This document shows, piece after piece, positions 19,372-28,104 of a stretch of 64,000 bases of DNA (within the stretch, counting starts at the first letter, position 1; every line of letters begins with the position of its first letter). Source of the stretch: Rhizobium sp. TH2 (GTDB lineage Bacteria; Pseudomonadota; Alphaproteobacteria; Rhizobiales; Rhizobiaceae); the NCBI RefSeq assembly GCF_024707525.1, contig NZ_CP062232.1:174316-238315 (forward strand), written 5' to 3'. The notes below the pieces were generated by a model, which had not been told where the DNA came from, ran no database searches, and was given only the letters and a program-made list of their open reading frames with translations. A program made the position numbers and the translations under genes.

Positions 19372-20469
19372 TCAATTCATGTTGATCTTCAGATTGCTCG
19401 GGCAATGGTCGGAAAGGCGCTTTTTGTCGTCGAGCGTGGGCGACGGCCAGGGGAATTGCGTCTCGGATTCCGCAGTCACCATGGCGGCGGTCTTCTTGCC
19501 GTAGATGAAGAATTCGATCGGCAGGATGTTGTATCCATCTGGGTTGGCAACGCTTGTGGGATTAGGTTGCCGGAACTCCCGCTAGCATATCGACATGTTC
19601 GCATAGGGCTGGCGGAATATCTCGATATCCGGCCGGCCTTCTCGGTCGATACCGTCGCGGTTGGCGCTGTAGCCTGTCATTCCTGTCCACGCTTCGTCGG
19701 GAATGGAGCCAGGCTGTGCGTCGAAGCGCCGGTTGAAGTCGCCGACAATCATCCAAGCATGGCCGGCCGTTTCGCGCGCCTCGATCCACTGGCGCAACGG
19801 GTACATTTGCTGGCCCAACGTGTCGCAGGCCTTGTCCTTTGGCCCTGCCGTCGCCGGGTCTGTGCTCCATAAGCTGAAATGCACGAAATCATCGAAGCAG
19901 CCGCTTTTGAGATGCACATCGAGGACGCGCAGTCGCTTGCCGCTCTGCGCTTCGACCGTGATATCGAGGCCCCAGCGCAGATTGCGAAGGACTCCATTAT
20001 CCTTGAATTTAACATCAAGGGGTTTGTAGTCGCTGATATCGACGAGCTTCAGCGGCGAGCCCGGCCGAAGGGCTACGCCGTGATACTGCACGCGCTCCGC
20101 CGTTGTCGGTTTCACTGCCGTCATGCCGGATTTGGTGCAGACCGGTGCTGCCGCTTGGCCTTCAGCTTCGGCAAACTGGCCGCTAATGCAATGCTGCCAG
20201 CCTTCCGCCACCGGAAAGACGGCATCGAGCGCGGCGGGGCTAGTCACTTCCTGCAAGAAGAGAATGTCGGCCGCGAGCATATCGCGCCAACGCTTCAAAT
20301 CCGCGTAGTCCGCATCCTTGCGGACATAATCGTCAGGGAAGACGGTCTTGGAATCGCCCGGATATATGAGTGTCTGGATATTCCAGTTCCCCAGCACCAC
20401 ATCCGCAGCCTGCGCTGAAAACGGCAAAACGATCGCCATGAATGCGATCGCGGCAATACTCTTTGCCAT
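19372..20469 (-). pseudogene. Secreted endonuclease/exonuclease/phosphatase family protein with in-frame amber stop
   Basis: The gene has a signal peptide (about residues 1-22, ending FSAQA) and EEP motifs: GNWNIQTL, FLQEV, VLDVHLKSG and IVGDFNRRFD. After residue 295 an in-frame TAG interrupts it (NMSIC, stop at 19582-19584). Beyond it the same frame continues with family-like sequence, including the final catalytic motif KRLSDHCP, and stops at 19372-19374. Terminated at the amber, the protein lacks its last catalytic His. The lesion is a single substitution with no frame change, so pseudogene, recent mutation or readthrough are all possible. The start at 20469 follows a GGAGGC-type site. Confidence 0.8.
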
Positions 20470-20599
20470 ACGAGCCTCCATCACAAGCAATTACCGCCGG
20501 CGCAACTTGTAACCACTTTTTGGCGCGCCGTACATTCGATTTTGATGACAATCTCGATTTGATTGCCGCGACTTCGCATATCCAACCCAATGCCGGTGT

Positions 20600-20770
20600 G
20601 TGGATAGTTGACCTGACCACTTGCGCCATCTCGCCCAGCAAACGGAAGACCTCCTCCGAACGAGGATTGTCGAACCTTCATGATGTCATCAGCGATGAAG
20701 GGCGCCGGCGGGCGCAGCGCTGCGAAATTCCTCGTACCCCTCGAGCCGAAGCGCAAGTCTCCGAGAAATA
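20600..20770 (-). pseudogene. Decayed copy of the yhaN 3' end
   Basis: The minus strand encodes FAALRPPAPFIADDIM, matching FAALRPPVPFVADDIM near the end of the intact YhaN at 28105-31578. The DNA matches over about 170 bases (compare 20605-20770 with 28165-28330), at roughly 80 percent by eye, with small deletions that break the frame. The adjoining spacer (20491-20599 and 20771-20871) has no other gene. Confidence 0.75.
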
Positions 20771-20871
20771 GGCGCGAATTTGATGACTTATTAAGATCGC
20801 AAATGGGTGGGGCCGTTACATTTGCCGGGCCTTTTGCCACCCATCCCTATGACTAAATCACTCGCAAACGA

Positions 20872-21249
20872 TCAGCGAGCGTCACAATGACAGTATTCTT
20901 CTATGGCTTCGTGGACGACATCTTGGGAGATTGGCTTGGCAACGAAGATCGCCGACGGTGGGAGGTCGCCGTCGACTGGGCGCGCGGCACCTGACGCGAC
21001 AACGACGCAAATGTGAGGCCAGCGGTTCGCGACCTCCCAAGCCAGTTGGCACCCGGTCATGTATCCGGGCGTCTCGATGTCGGTAACGACGAGTTTGAGA
21101 GAGGGGTAGTCAGTGAGAAATTTGAACGCATCCTCGACCGTTCTCGCCTCAATGACATCAAAGCCCTCTTCGGCTACCATATTAGCGGTGTCCATCCGAA
21201 TGAGCGGTTCGTCATCGACGACGAGGGCGATCGGCTGATTGTCGGTCAT
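20872..21249 (-). CDS. Single-domain response regulator
   Basis: A 125-residue CheY-like receiver with no output domain. It has the acidic pair Asp12/Asp13 (VVDDEP), phospho-acceptor Asp57 (VVTDIE) and conserved Lys105 (VAKPIS). Such stand-alone receivers in rhizobia often act in phosphorelays or inhibit other regulators (family knowledge). Its start overlaps the end of the broken YidB gene by four bases, suggesting translational coupling to it. Confidence 0.9.
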   Translation of the reverse strand: MTDNQPIALVVDDEPLIRMDTANMVAEEGFDVIEARTVEDAFKFLTDYPSLKLVVTDIETPGYMTGCQLAWEVANRWPHICVVVASGAARPVDGDLPPSAIFVAKPISQDVVHEAIEEYCHCDAR

Positions 21250-21797
21250 AAGACTATGCGACCGACACTTGGAACGGATGTCGGCGCTGCCGAGCGATCG
21301 GTCGTGCCGTTAAATTCGTCCTCGCTCGGCACCACGCCATCAGGTGTCAAATCATCCACGGCCTTCGGCAGTTCGCGCGACAAGCGGCTGAGGATTTCCT
21401 CTTTCGACAGCCCAGTCTTTGCCGTCAGCTCGCCGAGGACATCGTCACCAAGGGCCTGGGAAAGGTCAGGTTCGTCGATGGGTAGATTGGGTCCGGTCGT
21501 CACCCAGGAGTCCGCGCGGTCGCCGAGCCCATTTTGCTTGAACTGATCGAGAAGACCTCACAAGCCTCCGTTGAGTATGCCGCCCGGAGAGGACCCGCCA
21601 AAGATGTTTCCCAAGCCGCCCTTGGTCAGGCCGCCCAGAAGGTCGCCAAGACCTCCCTGGTTCTGCGCCACGGTTCCGTCAGGATTGGTTGATTGGCCGT
21701 TCTGCAGGCCGCGCAGCATTTCGGCGATCTTGTCACGGTTTTGATAACCCGCGACGGCGAGAACAGCGAGAAGGGCGGTAAGTGGACCACGGGACAT
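21246..21797 (-). pseudogene. YidB/DUF937 family protein with in-frame TGA
   Basis: The locus encodes a 183-codon YidB-like protein: an N-terminal LLAVLAVAGYQNRDKI, a glycine-rich linker (GGLGDLLGGLTKGGLG), then LLDQFKQNGLGDRADSWV, ALGDDVLGELTAKTGLS and LPKAVDDLTPDG. A TGA at 21558-21560 falls inside the family-typical LGGLLDQF position, where GGA (Gly) is expected. The frame is unchanged on both sides. The two halves could be made separately or the gene is inactive. Confidence 0.8.
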
Positions 21798-22009
21798 GAA
21801 TACTCTCCTTGGGCTTTTCGGATGATGCAGCAGGTAATGGCCTAACGGTTCGCAAGAATGTCAGTTCCCGTGCCATTGTTTGAACTTGCTGATCGCCCCA
21901 TTTTTTTGGGGAAGAGGTTGTGTCCGTGGGGATATTGACTTAGCGCCTAGAAATCGAGGTGAACCGCACCGGATTGGCCGGAGACCCCAACTCGTGAGAA
22001 GTAGGGTCT

Positions 22010-22330
22010 ATGACAAGCAAGACGACGAACAAATTCTCTCCTGAAGTCCGCGCCCGCGCCGTTCGAATGGTGGCGGAACATGAGGCAGAACATCCGTCGC
22101 GGTGGGCGGCGGTTGCCTCAATAGCGGCCAAGATCGGCTGCTCGGCACATACACTCAATGAGTGGGTGAAGAAGGCCGAGATCGACAGCGGCAAGGGGGC
22201 CGGTCTGCCGAGTGATGTCGCGGAGAAGATGAAAGCTCTGGAGCGGGAGAACCGCGAGCTGCGTCAGGCGAAGGAGATTTTGTCCAAAGCGTCGGCATAT
22301 TTTGCCCAGGCGGAGCTCGACCGCCACTGA
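22010..22330 (+). CDS. IS3-family transposase OrfA
   Basis: A 106-residue protein with the helix-turn-helix start [18 protein letters not shown] and a C-terminal leucine-zipper-like helix ([18 protein letters not shown]). This is the DNA-binding subunit of an IS3 transposase. Its stop overlaps the region where orfB begins (ATG at 22335). Confidence 0.93.
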   Translation: MTSKTTNKFSPEVRARAVRMVAEHEAEHPSRWAAVASIAAKIGCSAHTLNEWVKKAEIDSGKGAGLPSDVAEKMKALERENRELRQAKEILSKASAYFAQAELDRH

Positions 22331-22334
22331 AGCG

Positions 22335-23241
22335 ATGATTTCCTTCATCGACGAACACCGCCCGGTGCTCGGGGTCGAGCCGATCTGCAGGCTGCTGCCG
22401 ATTGCCCCGTCCACCTACTATGAAGTCGTTGCCAAGCGCACGGACGTGGACCGCCTGTCGGCCCGCGCCCGTCGGGATATGGCCATGAAGGTCGAGATAC
22501 GCCGGGTGTTCAACGAGAACTTCCAGGTCTACGGTGTGCGGAAAGTTTGGCGGCAGTTGCAGCGGGAAGGCTTTGAGGTTGCCCGCTGCACCGTTGCTCG
22601 GCTCATGAGGGCAATGGGGTCTTCAGGGCATCATTCGCGGCAAGCCAGTCAGGACTACCGTCTCGGACAAGGCCGCTCTATGCCCGCTCGACCGCGTGAA
22701 CCGCCACTTCAAGGCTCCCGCGCCGAACATGCTCTGGCTCTCCGATTTCACATATGTCGCGACCTGGCAGGGCTTCGTTTACGTGGCTTTCGTGATCGAT
22801 GCCTTCGCCCGCCGCATCGTGGGCTGGCGGGCAAGCCGGACGGCGCAAGCGGGTTTCGTCCTCGACGCTCTGGACCAGGCACTTCATGATCGGCGGCCCG
22901 TCCATCGCGGCGGGCTCATCCACCATTCCGACAGGGGCGTACAATACGTGTCGATCAAGTATTCCGAGCGGCTGGCGGAGGCAGGCATCGAGCCGTCGGT
23001 CGGCAGCGTTGGCGACTCCTATGACAACGCTCTCGCCGAAACGATCAACGGCCTTTACAAGGCCGAGGTCATCCATCGGCGAGGACCATGGCGCAACTTC
23101 GAAGCCGTGGAGTTCGCCACACTCGAATGGGTTGACTGGTTCAACAACCGACGTCTTCTGGAACCTATCGGAAACATTCCGCCAGCACAGGCCGAGGAAC
23201 GATACTACGCCATGCTGGACGCACCAGCCATGGCAGCATAA
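22335..23241 (+). pseudogene. IS3-family transposase OrfB, frameshifted
   Basis: The N-terminal part (FIDEHRPVLGVEPICRLLPIAPSTYYEV through VARCTVARLMRAMG, split in the usual helical domain) is in one frame. The integrase core continues in the next frame from about 22620: LWLSDFTYVATW with the first Asp, HHSDRGVQY with the second Asp, and DSYDNALAETINGLYKAE with the Glu of the DDE triad. One extra T after ATGGGG near 22621 accounts for the shift. The transposase is therefore probably inactive. Confidence 0.88.
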
Positions 23242-23339
23242 GTTAAACCAACCGGTCTCCGGTAAAGCCGGTGCGGTTCAAGGGCAGGTCGGCATCGTGC
23301 TTGCGAGGGGAATTCAATCGCTTCGAGTTAAACTTCCCC

Positions 23340-23690
23340 TATTCGAGCCGAAGGACTGATCTAAACGGCACGTTGAAGAGCCGGGTCCCAAGTTCATCCT
23401 CTACTTCGAACTCGTGCCCGTCGATCACTTCTCCCCGACGGACACGTTCTGCGGCAACGATCTTTTCGAGGGACGGCTTGGTATATTTCTGAACATGGGT
23501 CTGGCCCATCTTCAGGGTAAGCCCTTTGTTCATCGCGACACCAAGCGGTATTTTGTCGCCGAATCCCACATAGACACCAGGAATCGAAATCGTGCCTGCT
23601 TTCCTGCAGGACATAATCGCTTCCCGCTGTACCTGGACCAGATCCGAAGCCATGTAGGTCGCTGCCTTGACCCTTGTCGACGATGGCGTC
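23340..23690 (-). pseudogene. C-terminal fragment of a zinc-type alcohol/formaldehyde dehydrogenase
   Basis: The minus strand reads [20 protein letters not shown], then [22 protein letters not shown], split here for length. This matches the C-terminal half of glutathione-independent formaldehyde dehydrogenase-type enzymes. The N-terminal catalytic and zinc-binding part is absent, and the fragment runs into the promoter of the LacI gene on one side and the IS3 end on the other. Confidence 0.75.
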
Positions 23691-23774
23691 GACCGCACGG
23701 TGTCCCGATGCCTCGCGCCCGACGGCATCGACGCAGCTATACAACGAGGGGAAACTGGGATCAGCAGAGGCGAC

Positions 23775-24794
23775 ATGACGGCAAAGGCAAGGCCTAACCT
23801 GCGGAGGCTCGCGGACGAGCTCGGTCTGTCCGTCACGACCGTGTCGCGGGCGCTCAAGGATGGGCCGGAAGTTCATCCCGACACCATCAGTCGCGTTAAG
23901 ACAGCGGCGGAGGCGGCCGGATACGTGCCCAACCTGCACGGGCGGGCACTGCGTACGGGTTCGACCCGCAACCTGACCGCTATCCTGCCGATGGAGACGA
24001 GGGACTATCTATCCGACATCATCAAGCTTCCTCTGATGGAGGGTATGACAATGGCGGCGAGGCAGCTCGGCTACGCGCTGACCATCTTTTCGACCACGCC
24101 GGAGGAGAGTCCGCAAGAGAACCTCGATCAGGTTCTCCGTTCGGGCGCGGCCGATGGAGTTGTCATAACGCGTATGCTGGCGGCGGATCCGCGAATTCCT
24201 TATCTGCTGGAGCGAGGTGTTCCATTCATCGCATTCGGTCGCAGCAATCTCGACCGGGACTACGCCTATGTCGACATCGACAATGAACGTATCGCCTATG
24301 AAGCGACCTCTCTTCTGATCGAACGCGGGCACGCCCGCATCGCGCTGCAGTTGCTGGTCCGGGAGGATCAGTACAGCGCTATGCGCTTGGCGGGCTATCG
24401 CGGCGCGATCGAAGATCACGGGCTAACCCTCGACCCCGACCTGATTGGGCAAGAGGATTTTACCCTGGAGGCCAGCGAGCGCTGGATCGGGCGGCTGCTG
24501 GACAGCGCCGACCCACCGAGCGGGCTGGTCTGCGCCAACGAATTGGGGCTGCTGGGGGCGCTCAGCGCCTTGCGCAAGCATGGGCTTGCACCCGGCCGCG
24601 ACTTCAGCATTGCGACGCGCGACAACACCCGTATCGCGCGCTATCTCTCAACGCCGCTCGTGGCGCATTCAGTCGACATGGTCAGCGTCGGCCGCGCGCT
24701 GGTCGAGGGGCTCGTGCATCAGATCGAGCATCCGGACGACCCGCCGACGCAGAAAATATTCGCCGGCGAAATGTCGTTGATCGGCGACGAGTGA
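23775..24794 (+). CDS. LacI family transcriptional regulator
   Basis: A 339-residue LacI/GalR-type repressor. The N-terminal helix-turn-helix reads [19 protein letters not shown], followed by the hinge helix region [14 protein letters not shown] and a periplasmic-binding-like sensor domain ending [11 protein letters not shown]. The ATG at 23775 starts the HTH; the open frame upstream overlaps the dehydrogenase fragment. Its targets are not adjacent: the neighbours are the decayed dehydrogenase and a convergent ATPase gene. Confidence 0.9.
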   Translation: MTAKARPNLRRLADELGLSVTTVSRALKDGPEVHPDTISRVKTAAEAAGYVPNLHGRALRTGSTRNLTAILPMETRDYLSDIIKLPLMEGMTMAARQLGYALTIFSTTPEESPQENLDQVLRSGAADGVVITRMLAADPRIPYLLERGVPFIAFGRSNLDRDYAYVDIDNERIAYEATSLLIERGHARIALQLLVREDQYSAMRLAGYRGAIEDHGLTLDPDLIGQEDFTLEASERWIGRLLDSADPPSGLVCANELGLLGALSALRKHGLAPGRDFSIATRDNTRIARYLSTPLVAHSVDMVSVGRALVEGLVHQIEHPDDPPTQKIFAGEMSLIGDE

Positions 24795-24875
24795 TTACTG
24801 AGTTGGGTTCGAATCCGCTCACCAAATTCGGTTTCGCAGGCTCAATGTAGCTCCCGCTCAGCTTTCAGATATGAC

Positions 24876-24902
24876 GGGGCCAGGGGTTCCACTCCTATCA
24901 AG
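24876..24902 (+). repeat. T-arm-like junction motif, copy 6
   Basis: GGGGCCAGGGGTTCCACTCC followed by TATCAAG, preceded by ATGAC, as in the copies at 25248 and 33133. Confidence 0.5.
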
Positions 24903-25200
24903 GCCTTGCGGTGGGAAGATCACCATCGGTGATTTCGGTGACTACGAGATCGGTGACATAAGCTTGCCGTCACTAACAACCGTCAACGCGCAGGCGCGAC
25001 AGATCGGCGAGCGCAAAGCGCAATTGTCAAGCGTGTTTCGAGTTTGTTTGCCGGCCTTGACCATGTCTTGCGCAATGATGTGAGCGATTTCCGGGATGCA
25101 GCCAAGGCTGCTTTCCCCAATGCCGGATATTAACAACGGACCACATGGATACCGTTGAATTGTTGCAGGTGTGAGAAATTGATGTTGGGCAGAATTGCAG

Positions 25201-25226
25201 AGGTCGGCGGTTCGATTCCCATCAAG
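25201..25226 (+). repeat. T-arm-like junction motif, copy 7
   Basis: AGGTCGGCGGTTCGATTCCC followed by ATCAAG. This is the copy closest to the consensus. Confidence 0.55.
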
Positions 25227-25247
25227 ACCTTTGAATCGCATAATGAC

Positions 25248-25270
25248 GGGGCCACTGGTTCCATTCCCAG
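25248..25270 (+). repeat. T-arm-like junction motif, copy 8
   Basis: GGGGCCACTGGTTCCATTCC followed by CAG, preceded by ATGAC. It lies 21 bases after copy 7. Confidence 0.4.
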
Positions 25271-25278
25271 CACCGCAT

Positions 25279-27933
25279 TCATTTATTCGGCTTCATCTGT
25301 GGACGCGCTGCCTCTGCAGCGTCACTCTCAGTCTTGAGATCTGCAATCAAGGTTTCAATTTCAGCGATATGAGCGCCGAATTCCTCAGGGGCGGGAACTG
25401 GGACTGTGTCAGCCGCCGGATTGTCATGACTGTAGGTATTGGCCCGTGTCATGCCCTCGTGGAAGCGAATTGCTAACGCATCCGACAGACGAACGTAGCG
25501 CAGCAATTGGGTCTGTATCACGTCAGTCCCGCGCCGAACGATGTCTCGGAAGATGATTTCTTCCACCACCCGCTCATAAGTATCTCGCAGGCGCCCATAT
25601 AGGTTTTTTACTTTGTATTCGTAATCGGCTGGGCTCGTGGAATGAAGCTTACCGAGAGGAGCCGCATCGCTCTTAATGCGGCCGATGCGCTTTGCGACGT
25701 TCAAACCTTTCCATACCATACCGGCGGCATCGACCTTACCCGCCGCCGCTTTGTCGCTGAATAGCGCGATAGTGACCGGTTCGATCCCGACTTCGTCGGC
25801 CGCCCGGGAAAGCTCGTTGAAGAAGATAATATCGTGTGTGAACACGATGACTTGGCGCTTTGACGCCTCCTCGGCGATCCGATCCGCGACCCTCGCACTT
25901 CTGTCGCGATCTAGAGACGAGACCGGATCGTCGATCACAATTGGGCCCGATCCATCGGTCAAAGTGACTTCGGTCAGAAATCCCGCGAGCGCCAAGGCAC
26001 GCTGCTCCCCCTCGCTCAGGATATCTGAGGTGACCTTCGTCAGTTTTGTTTTCGGATCGATCTCGAATTCAGCTTTGGTCTGGCCACTCTTACGGGCCAG
26101 GCCGACATTGAGGTGCATAATATCAAACCGTGCGCGTTCGGAATCGAACTTCGTGACGACTGCAGTGGTCAGATGGGTATCCAGTAGCTCGTTTGCACGT
26201 TGCGTGATTCCACGCGTCTGAACGTCGGCAATCGCTTTCGCATAGGCATCGTCAATGACGAGTAGATTGCGCCGAGCGATCAGCTTCGCTTTATTCGCGG
26301 TAATCGTCTTCCGATCCTCGAGCTCTGCCTTCTCGGCGACAAGTTTGGCCCGCTCCTCGCCATTGCTTGCCTGGGTCAAACCATCCCTTTCGGCTTTCAA
26401 CTTAACCCCGAAACCCTTCACTTCCTCAGTCGGCACTGTAACTGGTTTGTCCGGCTCGCTTTCTTTGCCTTGCAGCCTGCTAAGAGCATCCGCCCGACGG
26501 GCGAGAGCGGCAATCTGGAAGACCGACAGGCTATCGGCGAGCGAACCGTCGCGCTTTCGCACTTGTTCGAGACGGTCTGGGAAGTCAGCTGCCCGAAGGC
26601 AGGCGAGTTCGTCAACTGCCTCAAGCGAATCTAGGACCGCTTGCTCGGCTGCCGTCGCGGCAGAATCGAGGGTGTCATCCATGTACTTCTGAAAACGTTG
26701 CATTCGAGCAGCACCCTCTGGAAGGAGGGGCTGCTGACACAGCACACATGACGCGCTTTCACCTTCCGATACTAAGACCGGAAACACCTGTCCGACATAT
26801 GCGTCTTTGATAGAATAGTCCCGAGCCGCCGCCCAAAGCGCTCGCCAAGCGTCGCTACCCACGGCCGACAGAGGTTCATCGGTAAATAATTCACCGGCTG
26901 CAACCGCAGCGGCCTGGCGAGCAGACACCGCCGTAGCCCGAAGTTTCGAAAGCTTGTCTAGGGCCCCGTCTGTGAATGCTGATCCGACAACCTCACACTC
27001 CGCCGCAAGACCATCCGCCCACTTTGACAAGGCGCTGACGTCCGCTGCGGCTGCAGCACCCGCGGACAACACAGCGGCGACCTCGTCAAGTCGCTCCTGA
27101 TTACCGGCGCCAAAGGCGGTGGCGGCGTCAATTTGCGTGTCGGTCGTCGACTTGGTGACTGCTTTATCGAAGCTTTGAGCCTTCGTATTTCGTTGCTCAG
27201 GAAAGGAGATGGCCGTGAGGCTAACCTTATTCCCCACCTCTTTTGCCCGCCCGTCGTCTAATTTCTCCTTCAGAGTAATGCAGACGGCGTTGAGGCGGTG
27301 GGGGAGCGCAAGTCCGAAGGGAAGATACCGGATCTGATTTCCACCGTCGACGTAAAGCTGTGCCGAGGCCGTGTCGAAAACTGAAACCTGCATCAATTGC
27401 GGCGAAGCAGGCGTGCCCGGCGACCAGGGAACAGCGATGTCGCCCGCGCCCCCATCGATCAGAATCTCGGCAGACTGTGGACCAGCGGTGCTCCCATAGA
27501 CGTCTGCGAGGACCTTCAATTTTGCAGGGTTTTCAATACGCGTTCGGCACGCCGTCCGTAGAATCCGGACAAAGCCGCTCTTCCCGCTTCCATTTCGGCC
27601 ATAGACAATCGTCAGCGCGTTCGGACAAAAAGCGAGGGAGGCATTTGAGACAAGCCGATTCACATTAGCGACATTCGCGATACCTTTCAGAATAATCGTT
27701 TGGTGTTCGCCGCCACCGAAGTGGTCTTTGGTGAATGGGATGGCATTTGGCGGGTCTGCCGTAAGGCTGAACCCGGCGGAAAATTTGACCATCGCCAACA
27801 GTTCACCGATATCAGTGTCGGTCAGCTCGTTGCTGATTGCTAGACGCCGTAGGGCGTCCCGCTTCCAGGACGAAAGCTTCCCTGACCATTCCAGAACATC
27901 GTCAATTGGCTCCGAAGTCATCATGCTTCCCAT
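25279..27933 (-). CDS. AAA_13-type ATPase with zinc-hook CxxC and HEPN-like motif (RloC/PrrC-like)
   Basis: An 884-residue SMC/RecF-like ATPase. Walker A is GRNGSGKS (residues 112-119), the signature is LSEGEQRALAL, and Walker B is VIDDPVSSLD. A central helical region contains CVLCQQPL (Cys396/Cys399), which resembles the zinc hook of Rad50 and RloC. The C-terminal domain has RANTYSH (Arg830 to His836), fitting the R-x4-6-H motif of HEPN ribonucleases, after a helical TYERVVEEIIFRD. RloC and PrrC are tRNA-cleaving antiphage proteins of this general architecture, so a role in phage defence is plausible but inferred. The start at 27933 lacks a strong ribosome site; an ATG at 27924 or 27921 is an alternative. 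Convergent with the LacI gene. Confidence 0.75.
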   Translation of the reverse strand: MGSMMTSEPIDDVLEWSGKLSSWKRDALRRLAISNELTDTDIGELLAMVKFSAGFSLTADPPNAIPFTKDHFGGGEHQTIILKGIANVANVNRLVSNASLAFCPNALTIVYGRNGSGKSGFVRILRTACRTRIENPAKLKVLADVYGSTAGPQSAEILIDGGAGDIAVPWSPGTPASPQLMQVSVFDTASAQLYVDGGNQIRYLPFGLALPHRLNAVCITLKEKLDDGRAKEVGNKVSLTAISFPEQRNTKAQSFDKAVTKSTTDTQIDAATAFGAGNQERLDEVAAVLSAGAAAAADVSALSKWADGLAAECEVVGSAFTDGALDKLSKLRATAVSARQAAAVAAGELFTDEPLSAVGSDAWRALWAAARDYSIKDAYVGQVFPVLVSEGESASCVLCQQPLLPEGAARMQRFQKYMDDTLDSAATAAEQAVLDSLEAVDELACLRAADFPDRLEQVRKRDGSLADSLSVFQIAALARRADALSRLQGKESEPDKPVTVPTEEVKGFGVKLKAERDGLTQASNGEERAKLVAEKAELEDRKTITANKAKLIARRNLLVIDDAYAKAIADVQTRGITQRANELLDTHLTTAVVTKFDSERARFDIMHLNVGLARKSGQTKAEFEIDPKTKLTKVTSDILSEGEQRALALAGFLTEVTLTDGSGPIVIDDPVSSLDRDRSARVADRIAEEASKRQVIVFTHDIIFFNELSRAADEVGIEPVTIALFSDKAAAGKVDAAGMVWKGLNVAKRIGRIKSDAAPLGKLHSTSPADYEYKVKNLYGRLRDTYERVVEEIIFRDIVRRGTDVIQTQLLRYVRLSDALAIRFHEGMTRANTYSHDNPAADTVPVPAPEEFGAHIAEIETLIADLKTESDAAEAARPQMKPNK

Positions 27934-28104
27934 AACAGAAGAATCTGCATCTTCACCTTGTGTTTGCAGGTTGTTTCCCGCAGATCAATATCCCAATCAT
28001 CCCCTTTGATTATTAGTTGTGCGCAGCGTTCTTATTTCGCTGTTCTGAGCAATAACAATGTGTGAGCAAGGCTATGTTCGGCGTTAGGGCTTGGCAGCTG
28101 CTGA

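Larger units (their letters stand above)
21960..23280 (+). mobile_element. IS3-family insertion sequence, 1321 bp, inactivated
   Basis: The ends are 27-bp imperfect inverted repeats starting TGAACCGCACCGG (21960-21986 and the complement of 23254-23280). A 3-bp target duplication AGG flanks the element (21957-21959 and 23281-23283). It contains orfA and an orfB that carries a one-base frameshift. The element interrupts no recognisable gene on the left, and a truncated formaldehyde dehydrogenase piece lies on its right. Confidence 0.92.
24795..25278. other. Intergenic spacer with clustered T-arm-like motifs
   Basis: No gene is supported in these 484 bases between convergent genes. It holds two clear copies and two weaker relatives of the junction motif (24801-24824 weak, 24876-24902, 25201-25226, 25248-25270), the densest cluster in the window. 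Confidence 0.6.

Noticed and set aside
22302-22340. Programmed frameshift between IS3 orfA and orfB
   Set aside because: orfB has its own ATG just after orfA, and the relative frame does not fit a simple -1 slip; the later shift near 22621 looks like a mutation.
24942-25241. Leftward 99-codon frame in the repeat-rich spacer
   Set aside because: It runs through a junction motif copy and shows no family pattern.
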